A program made the translations under genes and the position numbers. Shown here piece by piece: positions 22,125 to 34,829 of a stretch of 64,000 bases of DNA (position 1 is its first letter; each line of letters begins with the position of its first letter). Below the pieces are notes generated by a model that was not told the origin of the DNA, did not search any database, and was given only the letters and a program-made list of their open reading frames with translations. The stretch is from Cycas panzhihuaensis. Lineage: Eukaryota; Cycadophyta. The stretch lies in contig CM041465.1 in assembly GCA_023213395.1 (NCBI GenBank), positions 91,519,741 to 91,583,740 on the forward strand, written 5' to 3'.

Positions 22125-23090
22125 AGACAAATGTGACTAAGAAATGTGAATGTGAATAGCTTGTGAAATGTTCCAACAAATGCGGTGACTTTTCTGCACA
22201 GGTAGAGCAAGCATGAATACTGCAAGATTTATTAGAATGTGAACAACACTGGGATTACATAAAGCACAATTTATTTAACATAGAAATCCTTGGGACACGG
22301 ATTCAACTAAAAAACTCCCACGAGATCAAACTTGGTGATGGGAAATAACTGGAATTGAAAGAAATTCCAAAGGAAACATTAAAATAGGATAACCTATTAT
22401 CTGGGTACCTCGCCCAATCACTGGGAAGAGGAGACTTCTATGTAACTCCAGCTTCAGCTCCAACTGAGACTAATGTTGAGGCTTGCTTTTTTGTGTAAGA
22501 AAAAAATGAAGGAATAATAATGGATAGAATATTTCAAAGAAAAAACATATATTTGTACAATACAAATACGGATCTATAAATCTCTTATGCTTTTGTTATG
22601 TAACTGTCTAAATATTGGCTTGCATATGATTATATCTCGTGCATGCTACCTTGCTATTATAGCAAATATAGAAAAGTAATCAATGGAGAGGTTCTCAAAC
22701 AAAGTTGTGGAATCTGAATTCTTATGCAAGTGCCTACCAAATTCGTTAGGGCCTTTAAAAATCTATGAAGGAAATATGTCAAATAAACAACCTGCACATA
22801 ATACTTGTATCTGAAATATTATCAAATGTGTTGCAGCAAATATTTATATCAAAGAACCAAGATATGACAAAGTCTCAATATTAATAAATTTTTTAAATAT
22901 TTTGAAGAGAATATATCATAAAAAACGCTTATATATTTATATTTGAAAAAATTTCAACGGAATATATTGAGCAGATATATAAAATATGTGTAAATTTAAA
23001 AATAGAACTGAAGAGCCTGGAACACGCAGCTGTAGTTGACTGGATCTTGTGTATATCTTCTTCAGAAGGCAGAATATGCCTCAAATACTG
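22125..23090. other. B1 internal region, no gene recognised
   Basis: Moderate-GC sequence to about 22490, including a short frame with GYLAQSLGRGDFYVTPASAP near 22395-22455 that could be captured coding DNA, then AT-rich DNA with no recognisable content. Confidence 0.3.
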
Positions 23091-23091
23091 T

Positions 23092-23763
23092 AGATCTAAT
23101 AAACAGTTGATTTGCAGCAGAAAAAACAGGCTTGATAAGCTTCAGATGGCTGAAAATACCCCAAAAGTTACAGATATGCAATTGCTATCTTAGATTGAAA
23201 TATAACTTATAGCTGTAAAAACACTTTTATGAATCTGCACAAATCTTATGAAATAACATTGAATATACTCGTTATATCATAAAAAATAACCCAATAATGA
23301 GTGAATCTATTGAAAAATATAATAAATCTGTTGAAAAACTTGTAGAAAATATCACCAAATGATGAAAAATCGCTGATCTGAAGTGAGACCCAGTAGATCT
23401 GCAAAAAATATTATGTAAATGTTGTAGATCTGGCCTTAGTGTAGCAGATCTATAGCCAAAAATATCACAGATATGAATAAATATAACAGAAAATAGTGAA
23501 AACTTGTTGAAATAAGCAAATTTATAGTAAAAAATAGCAGATCTGAAGTAACAAATTGCAGATCTTTGAAGAAAAAACTTGACAACTTTTGCATGCAGTT
23601 GATGTTCTTTTGTAAATCTACAAAAAATATCAAATAAGTAGATAAAAAACTTATAAACTGTAAAAATATATGATAAATCTGTAGATCTGAAGAGAAAATA
23701 ACTCAAATATGAGAATAAAACTTGAATGTATATAACTTGCTGCTGAAAATCCTACATAGATCT
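23092..23763 (-). repeat. AGATCT palindrome array of B1
   Basis: AGATCT occurs at 23092, 23395, 23426, 23446, 23539, 23560, 23684 and 23758, with near-matches such as CTGATCTG and CAGATATG between; most sit in GCAGATCTG or GTAGATCTG. The array lies between the PBS and the foreign DNA, i.e. in the 5' untranslated RNA of the element. An equivalent array is in B3. Confidence 0.75.
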
Positions 23764-23793
23764 GCATAAATCTTCACAGATCAGTAATTGCCT

Positions 23794-23846
23794 GCCCTGA
23801 TACCAAATGAAGGAATAAAATGTAGCTTAACTATGCTCTGATACCA
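23794..23846 (-). promoter_or_regulatory. Primer-binding site of B1, present twice
   Basis: GCTCTGATACCA at 23835-23846 is the reverse complement of TGGTATCAGAGC, the classic copia PBS complementary to the 3' end of initiator tRNA-Met, 2 bp from the 5' LTR. A second copy, GCCCTGATACCA, is at 23794-23805, 41 bp away, followed by AAATGAAGGAATAAAATG, which resembles the LTR edge. Confidence 0.9.
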
Positions 23847-23848
23847 AA

Positions 23849-24256
23849 TGATGGAAACAATAATAGCAGGAGAACGTGGCAGAACATATATCAAATAACC
23901 ATAAACCAATATTGCATCAATGTATCAATGTATCACAATCATAATAGCATAAATACATGAAAGCTTTGTTGTTCAATCCATTGTAGTAGAAATGAGCATT
24001 ACAAATCTCCTCAAAGGTAGGCGGTGTCTAAAGACACCAGGGTTGTACACCCCATAATATAAATAGTTTTGGGGGAGGAGGGAAACTCCTTAACCCCTGA
24101 ATTCAAATTAATAATAAAATAATATTCACTTAACTCAAATGAAACTAACTCAACTTACCTTAACTTACCTTGACATATTGAGCATCACATGTCTAAATTA
24201 AGGTGCACAATCCTGGTAGGTAAGAGGGAGTTGAGTGATGACATTACACTCCAACA
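23849..24256 (-). repeat. 5' LTR of B1, 408 bp
   Basis: Same length as its partner at 17864. Flanked on the right by the target duplication TAATA (24257-24261), after which copia A resumes. Confidence 0.93.
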
Positions 24257-24261
24257 TAATA

Positions 24262-25654
24262 TGTTTAAAAATCATGTAAAAATTGATGGATTGTATTAAA
24301 TTGAAATCAAATGATGAATGTTTACTAGATTAAGATACTAAATTTAATATAACATATGAAAAAATTCTTGAAAATATCACATATCTTAGGTTACCTGGGT
24401 ATGAACAGAGGCATATCTCCAGGCAAGATTCTATTGTTCAATATGGTGTCCAAATGGATTGAGTAGCTAGTCAATGCATCCTTATCTAAAATATAAATCT
24501 GACAATTCTTTCAAAGTTGAATTTGGACTCCATATGGTGAAATTATTAAAATTAGAACACAGGTATACCCTTTAAGGAAAAAAATAAAAATATATAATTA
24601 GATAAGGAGATAAGCCCCTTTCCAAAAATTAGACTGAGGTCATATGTAAGGCTTATGTGGTCAAGGGCTGGAGGAAGTGGGGGGCTTAGGCAGACTTGAA
24701 AGAAAGATTCAATTTAATTAAATGAATTGAGCTTTATATAAAGGGAAAATTAAAAGAAAAAATTAAAAAGGTCGTAATGGGGGAAGGGGGGGCCACAGAC
24801 CCAGAAAAAGAATTAATAAGATTTAATACTTTTTACAATTATAAAAAGTATATTTGAAATTAGAATAGATTTTTGAATCTATATTATAAAAGGTTGATTA
24901 CTAGGGTTTTACACCATTTTTATTTTCCTTTATTATTGTAGGTTGACAGCTTTGATCAATTAAAAGTCTCTATTAATGTTTTTTTAGGTGCATCACCCCC
25001 ATCTCCTTTATGCCATTTTCCATTTTCTCCCTTCGTATTTGTAGGTTACAGGTAGCTTCGATCGATGGTATCTGTGGAATTTCCTTCATCTTCTTTGAAT
25101 TGACTAGGATATTCATCGTGGCAGGCACGTAGAGAAGATGTTAGTGCGTTTTGGTTTAATCACCATAGAAGGCAGGTGGAGAAGGTGTCTACATGGTATC
25201 TCCATCTTCTATCATCTAGGTTTAATCACCATGGTAGGCATCTCTAGGCATCATAAAGACCGGATAGATGAGCTTTCTTCTACTTAGATTTCATGCCTTA
25301 TCTTTGGCTCCATCATGCCTACAATTCGAATTTGCATATGTGCATTAGGTAACTATTTCTAAAGGGTTTTCATGCATCTAAGCTCTTTATGCATGGCATT
25401 ACCTTTTTATGACTATGTAAAGAGAAGAGACCAAGAATAATGGTGCAATGATTTTCAATGATTATTTTCTCAGTGTATGGTAGTATATATTTTCAGTAAG
25501 CCAGACCTACAAAATAGATATTAGTGAAAAGAAAAAAGACACCTCTTAGTGTTAATTTTTGTATTAAAAATAAATGTTTAATATAAACTTTTATTCCTAT
25601 TATTTTTTGCATATTTATGCATTTGTATTTGTTTAAGATCTACTGCAAAATCCT
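24262..25654 (-). other. 5' leader of copia A, distal part
   Basis: Non-coding sequence between B1 and the PBS of A. It contains a small duplication around GGTTTAATCACCAT (near 25156 and 25212) and G-rich runs at 24775-24790. No gene recognised. Confidence 0.55.
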
Positions 25655-25666
25655 ACTCTGATACCA
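25655..25666 (-). promoter_or_regulatory. Primer-binding site of copia A
   Basis: ACTCTGATACCA (plus view) touches the 5' LTR directly; its complement TGGTATCAGAGT matches the initiator tRNA-Met PBS with one difference. Only one copy is seen, unlike B1-B3. Confidence 0.88.
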
Positions 25667-26174
25667 TGATAGAGAGAGGAATTATTTATCATTTGTAGTG
25701 TTTTTATAATAATAGAAAAATGTTTATGTATCAATATTAGTTTACATGTTAATTTATTAAAAGATTTAAAATTATACAAATAAATCACAAACTGAGATAG
25801 AGATTAGACAGGTGGAAAAACCACCTAATGGGGATGAAAAAACCACCTCTTAAATAGTTATATATATTAATAAGAAATAAGAAATGCTTTACAGTAATCA
25901 AGAGGATCTCATCCTCTCTCTAGTGATGAACGAGTGTACTAGCAAATCAACTTGACCAGACTCATGACCTCCTGACCATTTTGACCACCTCCAGACCATT
26001 CAAACCAATATTTGAACCATTAAGACTAACTTCCTATAATCTAGGAAGAGATAAATTGGAGGAGAGGTTCATTGAAAATATATCTACCCTTTTTCAATGA
26101 ATCTTATAACAATAATAAGATTAATAAATAAAGTAATTTAAAATGTAACATTAGAACATTACATTGTTCTAATA
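25667..26174 (-). repeat. 5' LTR of copia A, 508 bp
   Basis: Pairs with 12616-13123 at identical length. The outer terminus reads TTCTAATA here rather than TTCTAACA, a decayed CA end. Confidence 0.9.
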
Positions 26175-26179
26175 AGAAG

Positions 26180-27779
26180 AAAAAAAATTAGAATTAGTAA
26201 ATGATATATATGTGATTTTTCAGATCATTAGAGGTTCAAGGATCCCTTTGGAGCCCATTTTACTCGAATTATAATAGAATCTCTAAATTGTTTGGCTTGT
26301 TACTTATATAAGGATTGCAATTTGAAATATGAATGGTTGAATTTATTGTTAATGGTGTGAAAAGTCATTTATAACATTAGTAGAAAGTCTTTAAAATTTT
26401 TCTTTTCATTATAGAATCATTGTTCAAAGAAAAGATAGCGTGCATCTGAGATAAAAATCCTCTTATTCACATTGCATATTATTAAAACTTTTGGTAATTT
26501 TTCATATATAATTATAAGTAGAATTAGTTGCATGTCATGTTAGTGCTTTTCTTTCCTTGATAAAGTGTGTATTACATATTCAAAAGAAATAGTCTCATAT
26601 TTATTTTAGCATGTTTTATCTCTTAAAATTAAAAAAAAAAATAAAAGCATATTGCATGTGTATTTAACTTCCTTACATGTGTCTTGAAAATTAGGTAGTT
26701 TGATCTTGTAGCCTCATTGATTATTTTTGATTTCATCTTGTTGAAAATAAATGCAACAAAAGAAACAAAATATAAAAAAAAAAAAAACAAAGAAATAAAC
26801 CCTTTTTCATCACATATCCCTTCCCCTTTCTTCAAGAAGAACTCCAAAGTTTGAAAGAATCAAAGGATAGGAGTCCCTAGGAAGGATATAAGGAACATTA
26901 TTAGAGTAGCTCTGAACTTAGAACTCCTTCACCCAGTTGTGTAGACTAGTAGATTCAATCATCCCCATATATCCTAGTATTTTGTTATTTCATCCAGTTA
27001 TATCCTCTTTAAATGGCATGACTAGGTGAAGACTCCTTCTTAGGAGTTAGATAAAGGTGGTCACTTAGGTCCTCTTATACTTTGCATCTCCTAATCTTGA
27101 CCTAAAACAAAAGAAAAGTATTATGTTGATTAAGAGATATCTAGTTTAGGTCCACCTGAGACACACCACAATTACTTCAGCCAAAAAATCCAATAAGTAT
27201 GGTCACTGCACTAGTATTGTGATTGTTGTTGAGAGAAAATTATATACATTTAGAAGAATGCCAAATAGTATATATTAGTTTAGTTCCATAGTTGTTAACC
27301 TCTTTTTATATTATTCCTCAAGCTTCATCTCCTACCAATGCTTCCTTATTTAATCCTTGTCTGATTCCATAAAGGTAATTGTCATTTATTGCAATTTCAT
27401 TATTGTTATGGATGTGCTTCTCCCTTCTGCTCTACTCGTTTAAGAATAGTTAGCAATTATATTTATCTATGTAATTCAATTATCATCAAGCCTAAAAAGA
27501 AGGTTGGTTCATAATTATTGTATTAATGCACTCGCCCCCTTCTTGTCTTATTGCAATTATAGAAATGTTAACCCTTTGGGTTGCAATTGATTTCTTTATT
27601 TATAATGGTCACATGCCCTTTATTCATAGCCATCATTCCTAGATTTGGCATCGATTGTAATCTTATTTTTTCCTAAATTATACATCATGGGTTCTCCTTT
27701 CCATGATTATGATATTTACTACCTCATGTTTTGTATCTTCTTTTTTTTTCTAATCTCGCTATGTAGAGTTTTAGTCTAC
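26180..27779. other. AT-rich region without recognised genes
   Basis: Contains A-rich runs near 26630 and 26775 and no recognisable coding sequence. It may include the 3' untranslated part and 3' LTR of gypsy G, but I could not match it to any second copy. Confidence 0.3.
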
Positions 27780-28880
27780 TCCCATTGATTACCTTGGGAA
27801 GGATTTTCCTGTCAAGTTGTCTTAGTTGGACTGCCCCATTTTTCCTAATGTGTAATACTTTATACGATCCTAACCAGTGCAATTTTATCTTGCCTAGCTT
27901 TATTCAAAACTTACTATCATACATTAAAATGAGATCATTTTCATGGAACTTTGGTACCTATAAATTTTAATTATGCCATGTCTTTCATCACTTTTTTAAT
28001 TCCTATAATGCTCAAGTTTTTTTTCATCTAGATTTAATAGTTCTATTATCCTTTCACTCCAAGAGTTTAGTTCATCCATGCATATTTGGACTACCACCCA
28101 AAGACTTTCTCCTTAGAATTCTAATGGAAGTGCTACTTCTAAGCCATATACCAATTGGTATGGTGCCTACTTGTGTGGCCACTTGATTATCATTTTATCT
28201 GCCTAAAGGACAGAATGTAATTGTTTTGCCCAATCTGTTCTTCCCTCACTGGAAATCTTTGATAAGGCTAACTTTAAAATTTTATTAGTGTTTTCATCTT
28301 AACCGTTAGCTCTAGGATAATTTAGACAAGACTAATGGTGCTGGATCAAGAACTCACTAATCAAATTTTTTATAGTACTATTTAGAAAACTAGTTCCTTG
28401 ATCTGACATTAATTCTAAAGGATAACCAAATTGAACTATAATATTTTCATATAAAAATTTAGTAGTACTTTTTGTGTCATAATTCCTGAAAGGTCTAGCT
28501 TTTGTCCATTTTATGAAAAACTTAATAGCCACTATTATTTACCTTGCATTTGTTTATTTCGTTGGAGGGTTAATTGGTCTAATAAAGTCCAATCCCCACT
28601 TCTCAAAAGGTGTTTATGCTAGGATTGGATGCATAGGTATGAAATGATTTTTTTTAGGTTGCTCACACATTGCCAAATATTACAGCTTCAAACCCACTTA
28701 TCAATATATTCAAATATGGTTGGCCACCACAAGCCTACCAATAAAATATTTTGTATCATTGGTTTGATGCCTTGGTGGTTGATTGCTACTCCTTCATAGG
28801 CTTTTTGCAAGATTGCATATACTTCATGTTCCAAAATACATCTTTGTAGTACACTATCTTGACCCAATATACATAGCATG
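27780..28880 (-). pseudogene. Integrase of gypsy G
   Basis: The zinc-binding part (28688-28879) has HEVYAILQKAYEGVAINHQG and GLWWPT; the catalytic core (28332-28532) has KWTKARPFRNYD and MSDQGTSF, the D-Q-G-x-x-F signature of Ty3/gypsy integrases. The C-terminal part near 27790-27950 reads ENDLILMYDSKF and LHWLGSYKVLHIRKNGAVQL, typical of plant gypsy integrase tails. No chromodomain was seen. Several stops interrupt the frame. Confidence 0.88.
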
Positions 28881-28959
28881 CTGCAAATTAACTAGAAAGG
28901 AAAAGTTTTCTCGATGAAACTCTGTTGTTCCACTCACTCTAATCCCTTTGGTGTTTGAC

Positions 28960-29640
28960 TCATCACTAAATACTCGGCAATACCTTTGTACCACTTTGGA
29001 ATTACTTCCATAGAGAATAACTCAACATCAGGAAAGTCATCATCTATTCCTATGGTTGATTATCCCTCAACTTCTCTTGATAGTACATCTGGAATTATAT
29101 ATTTTTCCCCTTTTTACAATGATCTTAAAGTTAAGTTCTTGAAACAACATCAACCACCTACTAATTCTTCCCTGAAAATTAGTTTATTTATTAAATATTT
29201 CAAAGCTTGATGGTCTATGAAGAAAATAAATGGGTTAGCTAATAGGTAATGCCTAAATTTCTACAAGGCATACACCATGCTTAAACCTTCATGTTCTATC
29301 ACATAATAGTTCTATTATGTTGATGACAATTTACAACTGGCAAAGTAAATAGGAAGATCTATGTTGTCATCACCAGGTTGAGCCAATACACATCTAATTA
29401 TCATTAGTGAAGCATCTACATACATATGAAAGGATCGATCTTAATCTAGAAATCTCAAAATTGGAGCTTTTGTAATCTTTCTCTTTAGTAGATTAAATAC
29501 TAATTGTTATCATACCTCCCATTGCCATGCTATTTATTTCTTAAGAAAAGTTTCCAATAGAATTTCTATCTAGGCATATCCCTTAATAAATTTTCTATAA
29601 TATCCTATCATACCCAAAAAGCCTTTTAATTGTTTCACTA
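28960..29640 (-). pseudogene. RNase H of gypsy G
   Basis: Broken minus-strand frames between RT and integrase. The segment FIDHQALKYLINKLIFREEL near 29160-29225 matches the T-D-H-x-A-L-K-Y-L signature of gypsy RNase H. It would degrade the RNA strand during reverse transcription. Frameshifts and stops follow. Confidence 0.75.
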
Positions 29641-30300
29641 TTTTTGGTACAGGAAAATTCAAAATTACTACTACCTTATTTGGGTCCATTTATAGTCCTT
29701 CTTTAGTCATGACATATCCAAGTAAGGATCCAAATAGAACCAGAAATGTGCATTTAGCTATATTCAAACATAACTTGCTTCTTCTACAAGTTTCAAGCAT
29801 TAGCCTCAAATTTGCTAAATGATCCTTTAATAGTGTATATACCGTCCAATCATCTAAAAATACCTTGATTGATTTACCAATTGTTTGCTTAAAAATATTC
29901 AAAATTATCCTTTGAAAATTGGTTGGTACGTTTGTCAATCCAAAAGGCATCACTTTATATGCATGCGTTCCCTATTCCAAAATGAAAGTCATTTTTAGCT
30001 CATCTTGTGTAGCAATTTTGACCTAATTATATCCACTAAAATCATTTATGAAAGAATATACCTCTTGACCTGTTACTTTTTTAAGAATATATTCAGTAAA
30101 TAAAATTAGAAAGGGATCTTTCTTTGTTGCCTTATTCAAAGCTCTATAATCTACATAGACTCGTAATTTCCCATTCTTTTTTGGTACCACTACTATTATA
30201 CTCACCTATTCGCTTGTTTTAACTTCGAATATGTAGTTGACTTTTAGTAATTTGTCTAGTTCTACATTTTTTCTTTTCTTTGTATTTGGGATTCATTCGA
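29640..30300 (-). pseudogene. Reverse transcriptase of gypsy G
   Basis: Frame 30023-30205 has VVVPKKNGKLRVYVDYRALN, the entry to the RT palm. Frame 29690-29953 has MMPFGLTNVPTNFQRIILNI and VFLDDWTVY with both catalytic aspartates in the F-L-D-D form usual in gypsy RTs. At least one stop lies between. Confidence 0.92.
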
Positions 30301-31559
30301 TAAGGGAATTGTTGCACAACCTTTACTCTTTCAATCAACTTAATATTATGTTCTCTAAGTTTAAATGATATACCATTCAAGTCCTAATATAACCAAGCAT
30401 AGATGTCCTTACATTCTAGAAATAATGGCATGGCTTGCTGGATTGTTTCTTCATCTCAGCAATCTCCCATAGAGATTATCTAAGGTTGCTCTATCATGCC
30501 TAGATTTATTTATCTTAGTTTCAACTGTTCACTTTGTATTACCTTTCCATCTTCCTCTAATTCATAAGTTGGTGTTTGAACAATTACTTGATTCCTATAT
30601 TCTATAATAAAATAATCTAATGGAAATTTTTGATTTTCTTTTCATTCATCCTTTACCATCTTAGCTTGATAGCAGTTTTGTTCCCTTTCCATCATTTTAT
30701 TCTTAAGAATAGTCAAAATTTCTTAAATATGTCTATCATCACTATGGTACATAAAAGTTTTTAAAAATTCTTTACTAAGTACTTTCTAGTCCATCATATG
30801 CACATTTTCATAATAATTATACTATGTAATCGTAGTTCCTTGGAATGTCTATGCCCATCTTTACACTAATTCCTATTTTGGAATTTGATTTTCTTTCTAA
30901 ATTTGTACACAATTTTTTATATGATTCGCATAATTATCACTATTCCAAAATATGGGCAATTCTAATTCTTACTTTTAAAACCTCAACAAAATATTTTTGC
31001 TTAATTCATCCTAGGATTTGAATTTATTACTATGAGCAAAATACCATAGAGAAGCTTGTCCCATAAGAGACAATGAAAATAACAAATAGCAAAACTCTTC
31101 TTGGTTATTATTACTCTTTAAAAAATGATTACAATAATCTATGTGTTTTTGTGCTTGGCCCTCTTAACCCTAAATTTTTTTTCAATAAAAAATTCTTCCA
31201 AAATTTATTTTTTCTAAACTCATGAATGTTAGGAATTTGAAGTTATTTACTCACGTTTTCTTTCTTCTTGGTTCTTCAAAGAATCGTTGCATGCTTCTAA
31301 CCTATAGCAAGGAGTTGATTCAACTTTACCCCAAGCATTCTATAGCTAATTCATTATATAAGATGATGCATTGCTAGGTAAAGTCAATTGCATTTTATAT
31401 ATAATTTTTAAGCAAGGACTCACTGTGGGTTTTAATTTTATAGTTGTGGATTATGTTTGTTCCTCATATTTGATCTTCTCAATATGCAGTCCATCTGAGT
31501 ACAAAGATAAAATGATAGTCGTGTTGCCTTCCTTTAACATGAATGTGAACTCCCCTTAA

Positions 31560-31900
31560 TCTTAGATGGCCTTGGTTTCCAATAACCAAGGTCTACCTAG
31601 TAATGTTAGATAGGCCTTCCTTTCATCCTATATTGGAACTACTGTAAAGTCCATCAAAACTACAATCCCTATAATAGTAACTAGGAGATTCATTAAAGTC
31701 CCCATTGGCCTAACCTAGAGTTGGTTTGTCAATCTTATTGAGTAATCTAAGATAACCACTTATGGACTTCCCAAGTATATCCAAGATGATTTAGGGAGAA
31801 CATTAATTCATGATCCTACATCCATAATTTTCCTACATAATGTGGTTCCAAAAATAACTATAAGAACTCTAGGATCTATTCCTTTATCCTGAATGGCTCT
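31560..31900 (-). pseudogene. Aspartic protease of gypsy G
   Basis: The minus strand reads DPRVLIVIFGTTLCRKIMDV followed by G-S, a D-x-G-S form of the retropepsin active site, then a stop and INVLPKSSW. Further on comes LLGRPWL, the second-half motif. So the order is protease upstream of RT, as in gypsy pol. At least three stops are present. Confidence 0.7.
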
Positions 31901-32099
31901 CATCACTAGTTTTTTTATTTGATCCAGAATCAACTACTAGAAATAACCAACTTCTTGTCTCTTAAATACAATAGAAATAAGGACTGAGACTCCTAATTAT
32001 ATTAATATATCTTTAACTATTTGAAGCCTTTGCCATGGGTTCATACCTTCTTTTAGGAGATACTTATCAGGGATCAATCTTCATTTATATGTTTAGCCC

Positions 32100-34035
32100 T
32101 TGAATCATTGGTCTTGTTGCAATTCTTCTCATTGGACTTCACCTAGCATCTTGAAGAATATTTATAACTTCTTCAAGTCTTTATTTTTCAATTATTGGAT
32201 CTAGGAAGGTATCTTACATAGGCATTATAGTCACTTTTCCACTCTATGTCTGTAATTGAACAAGCACTTCTTTATCCAAAATTACTAAAACCAAATTTGT
32301 ATTATGTGCATTATTTTTTGGATAATTTATCTATTTATGATCAGTTGGTCCACACTCTATAAATAAATTTTCCTCATTTTTTCTCCAGTAGGTAGTTTCA
32401 TCTAAAGTGGCCCTATCTTTGATATAAGAATAAACAAACTGGCTTTGTCTTTCCTTTGTATTATTTCCTCGTCTTCTCTAACTTTTGAAAAAATGCATTA
32501 TGAATCTCATTATTAGGCTTGGAAAAACATTCTCACATATTGTGGTTAATTTTTTTGTAATATTCACACCATGCCATATGCTCATTTTTTTAAATGCCCT
32601 TGCTGATTGCAAGGTGGGGGACGCCACACATTTTGTCAAGATTTTTTAATCATAGTCTGGCCAGTTCTACTCATAGTTTCTCCATCTTTTGGTTTTGGTG
32701 CATGTAAATGGATGTTGATATCGATGAATATTTATTTAGTGCCTCCACTTATTTTTTTAATGATTTAATCTCTAGATTTATTCCCATATAGGGTACATGA
32801 CATTGATTATACAATTCCCATTACTATACTTCTGCTAGTGGTATATAGGAAGAAATGGGTACTATTTTCTCGACCTATTACATTTCCCATTGAGAATAGG
32901 TTATCTTCATTTGATTATCAAATTTCAAAGCTAACTCCCATACTTATTCATAACTATCCATTAGATATAACATCACCTTGTCCCTCAATTATAGAATTAG
33001 TCCCTGTATAAAATATTTCATTGCCAACATGGGATTGATCACCATTATCAGTTGCATCTTATTCATGATGACCCTCATTTAACCATCAAAATCATTTACT
33101 AATTCTCATGGGTATTATTTTATTTCTTCCAGGGGCCTGAAAGACAGTGATGAGGTCTCTCAATTTTTATAATTGATTTAGAAATTAATCTTGTATTCTA
33201 TTTCATGATAGACTTTGTGTTGTTATATACTAAGTAATTGTTGCTCCCCTCAATGTAGAGGAAAATTGGGCTTTTATCTCCTTGTGGTCCACAATTATTT
33301 TTATTTTTAACATATTTATGAACAAGGCCAAATGGTCTCTTGGGTCTATGGATCTATCAAACTAAATACTTAAGAAGGTGAAATCATTTTATACAATGAT
33401 GTAAGGTCCAGTCACTCCTATTATGCTTCCTTGTCCTATTCTCCTGACTGGTTGATTACCACTTCCTCTTGCATTTGTAAACAATGATTGATTCAAGGAT
33501 GGTCCTCCACCACCTAGATTTCCTCTTGGTAGTGAAATTTCACCTCCTACACTCCCTTATAGGCTTGACATCATTGACTTAAAAAGAGGATTTAGAATAT
33601 GGCTCAAAAGATTTCTCACTTCCAACTAATGCTGGTTCTACCCTCTATTGGTTGTGTTATATAGATCCAATTCAATTGAATTGTTCTTCTTTTCTTGAAA
33701 TGATGTCTCTTCTAAAAGTTCCTCTTCAACCAATATTAATTCTTCACTTTTTCCTTTTTGTCTCTCTTCTATTTTTGTCCCTCTTCCCTTGATCATCCAT
33801 AATTTATGTTATTTTTCCTTTGATAGAATCTTCTATTACATTCACTTATTTCTATATTTCACCTTCTATACTTGATTTTCTTCTCCCTATTAAGTTAGCA
33901 AGTGGTCACCTTTTCACTTGCTTCTTTGGCGTTACTACAAATCTAGGATTTCTTACTCCAGCTTAGAGTCTATCCTTCTCCCAACGCTCTCCATGTTCTC
34001 ATCATAATTTTTCTTTATCCCTAGGTGGCATGGAA
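32100..34035 (-). pseudogene. Gag of gypsy G
   Basis: Starts near 34031 with MPPRDKEKL. A gag-core segment near 33230-33360 reads DPRDHLALFINMLKIKIIVD and AQFSSTLRGA, and a zinc-like motif near 32530-32572 (W-C-E-Y-Y then H-N and C, with one residue a stop) parallels that of H. Numerous stops and frameshifts; the assignment rests on these islands and their order. Confidence 0.6.
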
Positions 34036-34459
34036 GACGTCTTGATTTCCCTACTCTATGTTTTCCATGATGACAATTTCTTCCTAGTTTATTTAAGAAT
34101 GGAACCAATGTGTGTGTATACCTTACTCATTACAACCAACAATATAATGAATAAAGAAATCATAAGGAATACATGATATGATGTAAAATATAATATTATT
34201 AATTAAGAAACTGCATCTGGTTCTCTAACAATTAGACATAAACCCAATAGTCTACAAGAATTATACCATCACATTAGGTGTATCACAATAAGAGAACCAA
34301 GTTCTGGCAATCCCTCCTTTAGTTTCTTTGTCATGCACACACACATACATATCCAAATTAACCATTACTTATACAGAAAGATGAATAGTTTCAACTGCCA
34401 TTAGTTATAAAATAATTACAACTACTAGTCTTCTAATTACAACCATTATTGGTTATAAG

Positions 34460-34820
34460 TATCTAATTGTGGTCAGCTTGCACCCTTGGTCCCACTATAA
34501 TCAACTTGTAGCTATGGCTCTAATTATGATCTACTCATACTTACAAGCCCAACTACGATTTAATAATAACTACAACCCTAACTACAATCTGCTCATACTC
34601 ACAACCCCAACTATGATATGCTCACAACCATGACCTCAACTACCATACACTCATACTTTTGACCCCAACTGCGATCAACTTGCAACTATGATCCCAACTA
34701 TAATTTACTTGTACTCGCAACCTGAATTGGGATCGACTCATAACCGTAACCTCAACTATGATTGACTTGCAATCGTGACCTCAACTATGATCCACTCTTA
34801 GTTACAACTCTAATTGCAAT
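34460..34820. repeat. Degenerate minisatellite, unit about 29 bp, ~12 copies
   Basis: Successive units follow the pattern ACAACCCCAACTATGATC then ACTCATACTC, with lengths of 27-31 bp (some pairs 27+31). The best part is 34489-34820. It sits just upstream of gypsy G gag in the element's sense, so it may be part of the leader. Confidence 0.75.
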
Positions 34821-34829
34821 ATAATCCTA

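Larger units (their letters stand above)
17864..24256 (-). mobile_element. Non-autonomous copia-like element B1 with captured host DNA
   Basis: Two 408-bp direct LTRs (17864-18271 and 23849-24256), an exact target duplication TAATA at 17859-17863 and 24257-24261, a polypurine tract at 18272 and an initiator-Met PBS at 23835-23846 define a complete minus-strand element of 6393 bp. I counted 11 LTR differences (2.7%), the youngest insertion in the window. It has no protease, integrase, RT or RNase H. In sense order it carries PBS copies, an AGATCT array, foreign DNA, a conserved leader and a gag-like ORF. It must use enzymes from another element. Confidence 0.93.
12616..26174 (-). mobile_element. 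Copia retrotransposon A (minus strand), split by B1
   Basis: Bounded by two 508-bp LTRs (12616-13123 and 25667-26174) in direct orientation, with an initiator-Met PBS touching the upper LTR, so the element reads right to left. Decayed gag, protease, integrase, RT and RNase H lie between 17420 and 13200 in the canonical copia order. Element B1 interrupts it at 17863/24257. LTR difference is roughly a tenth by eye, much more than in B1, consistent with A being older. No perfect target duplication was found (AAAAT on the left, AGAAG on the right). Confidence 0.9.
27780..34035 (-). mobile_element. Ty3/gypsy retrotransposon G, decayed gag-pol
   Basis: From a start near 34031 down to 27780 the minus strand shows gag, protease, RT, RNase H and integrase in the gypsy order (integrase last). 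All parts carry stops. LTRs were not located. The gag zinc motif is of the same unusual C-x2-H-like type as in H, but the sequences are distinct. Confidence 0.85.

Noticed and set aside
21701-22225. 174-codon minus-strand open frame in B1
   Set aside because: It lies opposite the DExH fragment and the 21912-22124 frame; its leucine/serine/phenylalanine-rich translation looks like an antisense shadow, with no recognisable domain.
34460-34820. CRISPR-like array
   Set aside because: The units are contiguous and degenerate without unique spacers, and the sequence context is a plant nuclear genome.
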